Shown here one piece after another: positions 1-4,484 of a DNA stretch of 14,326 bases. The notes under the pieces are model-generated. The model did not search any database and was not told the origin of the DNA. It saw only the letters and a program-made list of their open reading frames with translations. Numbering within the stretch: the stretch's first letter is position 1; the number at the start of each line of letters is the position of its first letter. The translations under genes were made by a program, and so were the position numbers. The DNA comes from Candidatus Aenigmatarchaeota archaeon (GTDB lineage Archaea > Aenigmatarchaeota > Aenigmatarchaeia > QMZP01): contig JACQOB010000002.1 of NCBI GenBank assembly GCA_016202745.1, positions 1 through 14,326 of the forward strand, read 5' to 3'.

Positions 1-32
1 ACTATCAATAAGGCCAGAAGTCTTAACCTCAT
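1..32 (-). CDS. Start of a gene clipped by the left edge
   Basis: An ATG at 32-30 on the minus strand opens a frame that stays open to the window edge and reads MRLRLLALLI. A basic start followed by a hydrophobic run is what a signal peptide or first membrane helix looks like. A TATA-like GAATTTAAGCC lies about 26 bases upstream, the spacing seen for leaderless genes throughout this window. Only ten codons are visible, so the product cannot be named. The gene would run in the same direction as the OB-fold gene upstream of it. Confidence 0.4.
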   Translation of the reverse strand, partial: MRLRLLALLI

Positions 33-51
33 GTATATTGATTCTCTCCGG

Positions 52-63
52 GGGCTTAAATTC
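52..63 (-). promoter_or_regulatory. TATA box for the clipped gene at the left edge
   Basis: On the minus strand this reads GAATTTAAGCCC. Its centre is about 26 bases before the ATG at 32, the usual distance from an archaeal TATA box to the transcription start. Confidence 0.35.
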
Positions 64-96
64 AGGAAGGTTTTAATTAGGCGCTATCAGAACAAT

Positions 97-381
97 TCAA
101 AGCTTCTCTATCTTGCCGTTCTTGCCGCGCGAGACCTGCAGCTGGCCGTTCCATTCCTTGACCCAGCCGTCAGTGATCTTGAGCTTGTCGCCGGTCTCTA
201 CCGTGTCTATCTCGTCGTTCCAGAGCGTCAGCTGGATATCCCCCGAGTCGTCCTCTATCTTGGCGTTGCACACCCTTCCGGGCTTGTCGAACTTGAGGAA
301 CTCCCTTACCTCACCCTTCTCGATTACCTCGACTTCCTCCAGCGTCGCATTGGAGTTCGCCTTCAAATGGCTTATTTTCAT
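97..381 (-). CDS. Small single-OB-fold nucleic-acid-binding protein (RPA/SOSS-B-like)
   Basis: This 94-residue protein is one OB fold. Residues about 12-45 (EVEVIEKGEVREF, then GRVCNAKIEDDSG) and DIQLTLWNDEID form the first strands, followed by GDKLKITDGWVKEWNGQLQV. The order 'modification of the domain, D-x-SG, LxLW, GDxVxI, G' is typical of archaeal RPA-like and SOSS-B-like single-stranded DNA binding proteins. The likely role is binding ssDNA or structured RNA in the cytoplasm. The frame is open 18 codons further upstream, but the ATG at 381 is preferred because a strong TATA box (CTTTTTATATC) lies about 25 bases before it, implying a leaderless mRNA. The fold is clear. Whether it is the main replication SSB or an auxiliary OB protein is not. 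Confidence 0.8.
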   Translation of the reverse strand: MKISHLKANSNATLEEVEVIEKGEVREFLKFDKPGRVCNAKIEDDSGDIQLTLWNDEIDTVETGDKLKITDGWVKEWNGQLQVSRGKNGKIEKL

Positions 382-401
382 GCAAAGAATTAGCGCACAA
401 G

Positions 402-411
402 GATATAAAAA
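402..411 (-). promoter_or_regulatory. TATA box of the OB-fold gene
   Basis: The minus strand reads CTTTTTATATC, centred about 25 bases before the chosen ATG at 381. It lies just beyond the stop codon of the upstream gene (416), so the OB-fold gene probably has its own promoter rather than depending on readthrough. Confidence 0.6.
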
Positions 412-415
412 GGCA

Positions 416-679
416 TCAGAGGGCTTTCCCGCCAACCACGGCCACTATCTTGATTGCGTCATTCTTCCTCATCCTGGAAATGAAGCCCCTCAGGCATTTC
501 ACGGTGTCCCGCTTTTTCACGGGCGTATTACGTGAAAGGTAATCCCCGCCAAGGATCATCCTGTTGTAATTCCTGCACATCTGGCCGCTATCGGACATCC
601 TGGGATACCTGAAAACGACCTTCCTGCAGTTCAGCAGCAGGGTCTTGATTGCTTTACCTTGGACAAATGCGGACCTCAT
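416..679 (-). CDS. Small basic protein of unknown function
   Basis: An 87-residue frame rich in Lys and Arg, with three Cys and no membrane segment. I do not recognise a family. The middle (residues about 16-50) reads LNCRKVVFRYPRMSD and then QMCRNYNRMILGGDYLSRNT; the end is basic followed by a hydrophobic strand, IKIVAVVGG. It sits 24 bases after the gene at 704-988 and 34 bases before the OB-fold gene, all in one direction, and no other convincing frame fills the gap. The basic charge suggests a nucleic-acid-binding or ribosome-associated protein, but that is inference only. A weak TATA-like TTTAATT lies about 25 bases upstream, inside the end of the preceding gene. Confidence 0.55.
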   Translation of the reverse strand: MRSAFVQGKAIKTLLLNCRKVVFRYPRMSDSGQMCRNYNRMILGGDYLSRNTPVKKRDTVKCLRGFISRMRKNDAIKIVAVVGGKAL

Positions 680-703
680 AGAAGTTATTCTTGCATTCCG
701 GAA

Positions 704-988
704 TTAAAGCCTTGTGTATTTCCTCTCCGCCAGGGCCTCGTCAACCCTTCTCCTGAACCTTTCCTCATCCCTTTCCTCCCCCGCCAGGAACTCAGGCGCT
801 TCAAAAGGATTATTGATATTGCTCCTTAGATGGGCAACATAATGGTACGTATTCCCGGTGGAGCCTTCCATTCTCCTCTTCAGCAGGACGGTCTCCCTCC
901 TGTCCGAGTATGGCCCGCGCACCTCGAAGCTGTCATACCTCTCGAATTGTGGCGCCTCGTGTTCAGGCTTCCCTGGTCTGGCATTCAT
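704..988 (-). CDS. Small charged protein of unknown function
   Basis: A 94-residue, highly charged protein beginning MNARPGKPEHEAP and ending in an acidic/basic helix (EERDEERFRRRVDEALAERK). No domain is recognised and no membrane segment is present. The frame extends upstream to 1117, and an in-frame ATG also lies at 1003. The TATA box AACTTTTATAT at 1010-1020 is 27 bases from the ATG at 988 but only about 12 from the one at 1003, so a leaderless start at 988 fits best. The extended frame would also run through a repeat copied from the 3' end of gatA, further evidence that the upstream part is not coding. The central segment (TYHYVAHLRSNINNPFEAPE) looks like a folded core. Confidence 0.55.
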   Translation of the reverse strand: MNARPGKPEHEAPQFERYDSFEVRGPYSDRRETVLLKRRMEGSTGNTYHYVAHLRSNINNPFEAPEFLAGEERDEERFRRRVDEALAERKYTRL

Positions 989-1009
989 ACACAGAATATG
1001 CATCCTCGC

Positions 1010-1020
1010 ATATAAAAGTT
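1010..1020 (-). promoter_or_regulatory. TATA box of the small charged protein gene
   Basis: The minus strand reads AACTTTTATAT, a strong archaeal TATA box 27 bases before the ATG at 988. It decides the start codon chosen for that gene. Confidence 0.6.
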
Positions 1021-1041
1021 TGAATTCCGCCCGGGCGCATA

Positions 1042-1059
1042 TTATTCCTTTAGGAATAA
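1042..1059. repeat. 8-base inverted repeat beside a T-run
   Basis: TTATTCCT and AGGAATAA are perfect complements separated by two bases. On the minus strand the repeat is preceded by a T5 run (at about 1060-1064), so the site could mark the end of the gatA transcript or act as an operator just upstream of the TATA box at 1010-1020. Either role is inference. Confidence 0.45.
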
Positions 1060-1086
1060 AAACAGTCTCATATATTCTCAATAGTC

Positions 1087-1111
1087 TTCCCCAGGGAAAG
1101 AACCTTCCCTT
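1087..1111. repeat. Copy 1 of a 25-base direct repeat (outside gatA)
   Basis: This 25-base stretch, beginning TTCCCCAGGG and ending ACCTTCCCTT, is identical to 1179-1203 inside gatA. Here it lies beyond the gatA stop codon. Read in the gatA frame it would continue as GKVLSLGKTIENI then stop, which resembles an amidase C-terminus, so this looks like a duplicated or displaced gatA 3' end. Confidence 0.85.
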
Positions 1112-1115
1112 GCTC

Positions 1116-1135
1116 AAGAGGGGATATCCCCTCTT
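1116..1135. repeat. Perfect 20-base palindrome downstream of gatA
   Basis: AAGAGGGGATATCCCCTCTT equals its own reverse complement over all 20 bases. It lies 6 bases after the gatA stop codon and 4 bases before the extragenic copy of the 25-base repeat. As RNA it would have no loop unless the central bases opened, so a dimeric protein binding site, or the junction of an inserted element, is as likely as a hairpin. Confidence 0.7.
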
Positions 1136-1141
1136 ACAGCC

Positions 1142-2542
1142 CTATCTCCCCTTAAAATGAGCATAACTCTCCATTTCATTCCCCAGGGAAAGAACCTTCC
1201 CTTCCTGCAGGTAGTCGCCCATGATGTGCATCCCGACAGGCAGGCCGCCAGCAGAGCCGCAGGGGACGGAAAGCATTGGTATTCCGGCCAGGTTTGGCGC
1301 GACGGTCAGCACGTCCATCATGTAGTTCTCCAGGGGCGTCAGCTTCTCTATTTCCGTGAATTTCGGGGCGACAACCGGCATCGTTGGGGCTATCAGGGCA
1401 TCGCAATTCCTGAAGGCTTTCCTGAATTCTTCAATTATCAGCGTCCTCACCTTCATGGCCTTCAGGTAATACTGGTCCCTGAAGCCGGCCATGCGGCTGT
1501 ACGTGCCCAGCAGGATCCTCCTTTTCGCCTCCTCGCCCAGGTATTTTGTCCTGACTTCAGAGAAATACTCATTCATGGAGCCCTCCACCCTCTCCTCAGC
1601 CCCGTATCTCATCCCGCAGAATTTTGCAAGGTTTGTGGAAGCTTCAGCCGCGGCAATTACATAATATGCAGATAGAGAATGCCTTGTATATGGAAGTGAC
1701 ACCTCTTTGTATGTATGCCCCTCTGATTCCAGTTTTTTTATCCCATACCATACCAACTTGGCTATTTTTTCATCAACACCCTCAAAATACTCCTTTGGGA
1801 TGCCTATTTTCATTTTAGAAGGTTTCAGAACATACTTTTCTGCCGGTTTGTTTATTGAGGTTGAATCCAATTGATCATAGCCGGCAATAACAGAAAGCAT
1901 TAAGGCAATATCATCAGTTGATTTGGCAATGACGCCTATCTTGTCCAGGGAGTTTGCATAGTCAACAAGCCCGTATCGCGACACCCTGCCATAAGTAGGC
2001 GTGAGTCCGGCTACGCCGCAGAAGCTTGCCGGGCAGGAGATGCTGCCGCCCGTGGACTCCGCTATCGCAATATGCGGCTCATCCAGCGCCTTCACCAGCC
2101 CGGCAGCCCCCCCTGAAGAGCCGCCGCAGGAGCGGGAGGGGTCAATTGGATTTTTCGGAACCTTAAATCCGCAGTTTGTCGAGAATGTCCCGAACCCGAA
2201 CTCGTCCTGGGCGGTCTTCCCCACCACCACCCCGCCCTGCTCTTTTGCCCTTGCAATGGATGTGGCGTCAAATGGCGGCATGTATGCCTCAAGTATCCTG
2301 GAGCCAGCGGTGGTCCTTATCCCTCTGGTGCAAATGTTGTCCTTCACCGAGACGGGCAGGCCCGGCAGCCTGGCTTTCCTGTTCACTGCCTCCAGCTGCC
2401 CTTTGGCCTCCCTGTCGGCCAGCGTTATGAAGAAACTGTATTTCCTGTCAAGCCCATGCATCTTCCGGAAAAGCCCTGAATAGAAGCCTTCCAGGTCAAG
2501 GGAACCGCTTCTCACGCCATCAAGGAATTCGGGTACAAGCAT
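1142..2542 (-). CDS. gatA: Aspartyl/glutamyl-tRNA amidotransferase subunit A (GatA)
   Basis: GatA is the amidase subunit of the GatCAB enzyme. It releases ammonia from glutamine or asparagine for converting Asp-tRNA(Asn) or Glu-tRNA(Gln) into the correctly charged tRNA. The 466-residue protein shows the amidase signature: catalytic Lys67 in VSVKDN, the cis-Ser in GGSSGG (Ser142) and the nucleophile Ser167 in STGGSISCPASFCG, followed by PTYGRVSRYGLVDYANSLD. 'STGGS' in place of the bacterial 'DTGGS' is, as I recall, common in archaea. The Ser142-Ser167 spacing is one residue longer than in bacterial GatA. The ATG at 2542 has a TATA box (TTATATAA, 2568-2575) about 30 bases upstream. gatB and gatC are not in this window. 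The C-terminal tail (NEMESYAHFKGR) follows a 25-base sequence that is repeated beyond the stop codon, so the tail may be a recent replacement. Confidence 0.96.
   Translation of the reverse strand: MLVPEFLDGVRSGSLDLEGFYSGLFRKMHGLDRKYSFFITLADREAKGQLEAVNRKARLPGLPVSVKDNICTRGIRTTAGSRILEAYMPPFDATSIARAKEQGGVVVGKTAQDEFGFGTFSTNCGFKVPKNPIDPSRSCGGSSGGAAGLVKALDEPHIAIAESTGGSISCPASFCGVAGLTPTYGRVSRYGLVDYANSLDKIGVIAKSTDDIALMLSVIAGYDQLDSTSINKPAEKYVLKPSKMKIGIPKEYFEGVDEKIAKLVWYGIKKLESEGHTYKEVSLPYTRHSLSAYYVIAAAEASTNLAKFCGMRYGAEERVEGSMNEYFSEVRTKYLGEEAKRRILLGTYSRMAGFRDQYYLKAMKVRTLIIEEFRKAFRNCDALIAPTMPVVAPKFTEIEKLTPLENYMMDVLTVAPNLAGIPMLSVPCGSAGGLPVGMHIMGDYLQEGKVLSLGNEMESYAHFKGR
1179..1203. repeat. Copy 2 of the 25-base direct repeat (inside gatA)
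   Basis: Identical to 1087-1111. In gatA it encodes EGKVLSLG close to the C-terminus. The two copies are 92 bases apart and bracket the gatA stop codon. Confidence 0.85.
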
Positions 2543-2567
2543 ATCAATTTCCCTTGGAGAATCCGGC

Positions 2568-2575
2568 TTATATAA
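2568..2575 (-). promoter_or_regulatory. TATA box of gatA
   Basis: TTATATAA, itself a palindrome, is centred about 30 bases before the gatA ATG and lies 5 bases after the stop codon of the upstream gene. gatA therefore probably has its own promoter with a very short leader. Confidence 0.6.
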
Positions 2576-2580
2576 CCGCC

Positions 2581-3339
2581 CTATCTTTTCCTCAGTTCAG
2601 TGCCCACCATTGCAACAAGGGCCTCCTCGCCGGCAGCGGTGAGGACGACATCCCTGTCAAGGAGGAAAGTGTCTATGTTGCTCTTCAGGACATCTTTTAG
2701 CCCCCTGTCTGCATGCCAGGACGCGCATTCGGCGGCGAGCTTTGGTATCAGCTTCTGCTCCTCCTTGCGTATCAGCGCCGTGAAGTGCCTTTCCACCCTG
2801 TGCTCCACGGCCTCTATCTTTGACCTTACCTCCGGATCCACGCCCTCCAGGTCATTCGGCCTGATGAAGCCCATCTCCGACCAGAACCGCTTCTGTGACG
2901 AGCCGATATCCCCCTTCAGCTCCGACAGCTGCTTGTATTTCCTGCTTATGAAGGACATCATCCCGCTCGCCAGCTCCTCCACTGATTTCCCCGCTATCTC
3001 CTTCGGTATCTCCTCATCAAGCTGGATTGCCCCCGGCTCCCCTCCGCCAAACCATTCGGGCATCACGGTGAAATAGTGGAATATCCCGCTGTGCAGGAAC
3101 CCCACCTCAATGGATACCAGCTGGCCCTCGTGCGCCCCTGTCCCGGCAAATTTCCTTTCGTAGAAATACAGGGGGTTCGCGGCCAGCTTCTTCGCGAGCA
3201 GCAGGAATTCCCGGAAGTCCTTCCCGGCCCACAGGATGCTGTTCTCCTTGTCAGATATCTGCTGTGAATAGAATATGTCAGGCCCGCCCTCGCAGAACCT
3301 GATGATCTCCTTTTTAGCCGACTCAAGGTCTTGGGCCAT
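2581..3339 (-). CDS. Soluble protein of unknown function, 252 residues
   Basis: I do not recognise this protein. It has no signal peptide or membrane segment. The first half mixes helices and strands (FREFLLLAKKLA at about 43-54; an aromatic, Gly-rich stretch GIFHYFTVMPEWFGGGEPGAI at about 85-105). The second half looks helical and charged (VRSKIEAVEHRVERHFTALI, then EEQKLIPKLA), ending in a region (DVVLTAAGEEALVAMVGTEL) that could be a winged-helix-like tail. It starts at an ATG 26 bases from the TATA box GATATAAGA, with no leader, and runs divergently from pop5 with only 34 bases between the two starts. Codon use matches its neighbours, so I think it is a resident gene. Confidence 0.7.
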   Translation of the reverse strand: MAQDLESAKKEIIRFCEGGPDIFYSQQISDKENSILWAGKDFREFLLLAKKLAANPLYFYERKFAGTGAHEGQLVSIEVGFLHSGIFHYFTVMPEWFGGGEPGAIQLDEEIPKEIAGKSVEELASGMMSFISRKYKQLSELKGDIGSSQKRFWSEMGFIRPNDLEGVDPEVRSKIEAVEHRVERHFTALIRKEEQKLIPKLAAECASWHADRGLKDVLKSNIDTFLLDRDVVLTAAGEEALVAMVGTELRKR

Positions 3340-3342
3340 GTT

Positions 3343-3352
3343 AATTATTTAT
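3343..3352 (+). promoter_or_regulatory. TATA-like element of pop5
   Basis: AATTATTTAT is centred about 26 bases before the ATG at 3374. It lies at the transcription start expected for the divergent gene on the minus strand. The alternative for pop5 is the TTATATC element at 3361-3369 with a start at 3386. Confidence 0.45.
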
Positions 3353-3360
3353 TGCGCCAC

Positions 3361-3369
3361 TCTTATATC
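3361..3369 (-). promoter_or_regulatory. TATA box of the 252-residue unknown gene
   Basis: The minus strand reads GATATAAGA, centred 26 bases before the ATG at 3339. It overlaps the region where the plus-strand pop5 transcript should begin. Confidence 0.55.
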
Positions 3370-3373
3370 TGAT

Positions 3374-3733
3374 ATGCCCAAGACCATGCCCAGCCTCAAG
3401 GAGAAGAAGCGGTACATATTCTTCAGGGTCCACTCTGACGGGAAGCTGTTTTACCCTGACATGAAGAACGCGATTGTCAGCAGCCTCCTCAACTGGCTCG
3501 GCGAGCAGGAGCTTGCAAAGGCGAACATCTGGGTTGTCAAGAACCTGTGGGACGGGAGCAGGGGCGTGATCAAGTGCTCGCACAGGCACGTTGACTCTGT
3601 GAAGGCGGGCCTCAGCATGGTGCACCAGATTGGCGACCAGAGGGTCATACCGGAGACGCTGAGGGTGGCGGGAACCATCAAGTCAGGGAAGTCCGGGTTG
3701 TCCGGCACAGGTGAAGCCGTCCAGAAAAGGTAA
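3374..3733 (+). CDS. rnp2: RNase P protein component 2 (Pop5)
   Basis: Pop5 is one of the archaeal RNase P proteins. With Rpp30 it supports the catalytic RNA that trims the 5' leader of pre-tRNA. The 119-residue protein has the family's opening, LKEKKRYIFFRV, then a predicted helix (MKNAIVSSLLNWLGEQELAKANIWVV), a strand-turn (GVIKCSHRHVDSVKAGLSMV) and the closing VRVAGTIKS-like strand, here LRVAGTIKSGKSG. Length and order match archaeal Pop5. Two starts are possible, ATG 3374 and ATG 3386 (MPSLKEKK). The AATTATTTAT box favours 3374 and the TTATATC box fits 3386 less well. The next gene starts 35 bases downstream on the same strand but seems to have its own TATA element. Confidence 0.85.
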   Translation: MPKTMPSLKEKKRYIFFRVHSDGKLFYPDMKNAIVSSLLNWLGEQELAKANIWVVKNLWDGSRGVIKCSHRHVDSVKAGLSMVHQIGDQRVIPETLRVAGTIKSGKSGLSGTGEAVQKR

Positions 3734-3768
3734 CCGTCACGCTCCAGTAGAAATGCGAGCAAGAAATC

Positions 3769-4122
3769 ATGGGCTTATTTATTAACCATCCCTTCCATAT
3801 TGCTTCTATGCTGTTGTTCCTGCTGGGCATACTGGACATGTTTGCGGGCGTCCTGCTCATGGCGGGGAAGGTGGCTCCCCTGACAGAGAACGGCCTGGTT
3901 TTCCTGATAGGGATACTGTTCGTGCTCAAGGGCGCCTGGTCCATGCTGGCGGCAATGGCGGCCGGCTTCTTTTTCGACTTCCTTGGCATCGTGGACATCT
4001 TCGCGGGCCTCTTCCTGCTGCTGGCCGTCTGGAACCTGTATTTTGACTTCTTCCTCTACATGGGCATAGTTGTCATGCTCAAGGGGCTGTATTCGTTCTT
4101 CGCGGGGTGGGTCTCGCCCTGA
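3769..4122 (+). CDS. Small four-helix membrane protein with internal duplication
   Basis: A 117-residue, very hydrophobic protein with four predicted membrane helices (about 14-32, 42-61, 67-88 and 92-112). It is two copies of one helical hairpin. GILDMFAG (20-27) matches GIVDIFAG (73-80), and GILFVLKGAWSMLA (48-61) matches GIVVMLKGLYSFFA (99-112). The paired Asp in helices 1 and 3 and Lys-Gly in helices 2 and 4 suggest that conserved polar residues lie inside the membrane. I do not recognise a named family, and transport or scaffolding are only possibilities. A TATA-like TTATTTATTA at 3775-3784 lies inside the frame, about 28 bases before an in-frame ATG at 3808. A shorter 104-residue leaderless product starting MLLFLLGILDM is therefore likely. 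Confidence 0.75.
   Translation: MGLFINHPFHIASMLLFLLGILDMFAGVLLMAGKVAPLTENGLVFLIGILFVLKGAWSMLAAMAAGFFFDFLGIVDIFAGLFLLLAVWNLYFDFFLYMGIVVMLKGLYSFFAGWVSP
3775..3784 (+). promoter_or_regulatory. TATA-like element for a start at 3808
   Basis: TTATTTATTA is centred about 28 bases before the ATG at 3808. No similar element lies before the ATG at 3769, which makes the shorter product more likely. Confidence 0.4.
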
Positions 4123-4165
4123 CCGCTTTTCTTACAGGAGCTGCCGCTTCCTCAGAAAAGCGGTC
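4121..4165. terminator. Long hairpin between convergent genes
   Basis: GACCGCTTTTCT (4121-4132) and AGAAAAGCGGTC (4154-4165) are perfect 12-base complements. The 21-base loop can add a second short stem (AGGAG with TTCCT). The left arm overlaps the stop codon of the membrane-protein gene. The next gene on the right converges from the minus strand, so the hairpin may end or stabilise transcripts from both sides. Archaeal termination relies mainly on T-runs, and only short ones are present, so the function is inferred from position and symmetry. Confidence 0.5.
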
Positions 4166-4199
4166 GAGAAGAACTTGAACTGTTAATCAATAATATTTG

Positions 4200-4262
4200 A
4201 TAACTATCAACGCTTCCTGGTCTTGCCGGGCAAAAGAACTGTAAGCCAGCGTTATCAGTTAT
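4200..4262. repeat. Interrupted inverted repeat in the 3' region of the small membrane peptide gene
   Basis: ATAACT at 4200-4205 and AACGCT at 4209-4214 pair with AGCGTT at 4248-4253 and AGTTAT at 4257-4262, leaving a 3x3 internal loop. The left part can instead form TTGATA-AC-TATCAA (4197-4210), so two mutually exclusive folds exist. The rest of 4166-4271 shows nothing else. Confidence 0.35.
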
Positions 4263-4271
4263 TGGTTACTG

Positions 4272-4484
4272 CTACTTCAGCAGGCCGTCTATGTCATCAA
4301 GGGTGGATTCCAGGTCGCCGACTCCTGCGCCCACCGTAGAAACCTCGTTTGACGCCTGCTGGGGAGTTGTTATCCTTACCCCGGACGGGCCTGCGCCCGG
4401 CAGCATTCCCATGCTAAGCAGGGCTGCAAAAACCCCAATGATCAATACAACCACCAATATAGCGGCCGCAGCGTTCCTTTTCAT
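4272..4484 (-). CDS. Small single-helix membrane-anchored peptide
   Basis: A 70-residue protein with a short basic start (MKRN) and one strong hydrophobic helix (about 5-28, AAAAILVVVLIIGVFAALL). A soluble tail of about 40 residues, rich in Ser, Thr, Gly and Asp, ends DLESTLDDIDGLLK. The last 15 residues could form a short amphipathic helix. Its ATG overlaps the stop codon of the large secreted protein gene (ATGA at 4484-4481), so the two are translationally coupled and probably work together at the cell surface. It could be a membrane anchor or partner of the large protein, which has no membrane helix after its signal peptide. That role is inference. The family is not recognised. Confidence 0.65.
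   Translation of the reverse strand: MKRNAAAAILVVVLIIGVFAALLSMGMLPGAGPSGVRITTPQQASNEVSTVGAGVGDLESTLDDIDGLLK

Noticed and set aside
1004..1117. N-terminal extension of the small charged protein, including a Met at 1117
   Set aside because: It would translate the duplicated gatA 3' end and the 8-base inverted repeat, and it runs through the TATA box that fits the start at 988.
2001..2483. 160-codon open frame on the plus strand opposite gatA
   Set aside because: gatA carries all catalytic motifs on the other strand; the plus frame is Pro/Ser-rich without a fold or promoter.
4123..4271. tRNA or box C/D RNA in the gap between convergent genes
   Set aside because: No cloverleaf, no TTCGA arm and no paired RTGATGA/CTGA boxes are present; only simple hairpins.
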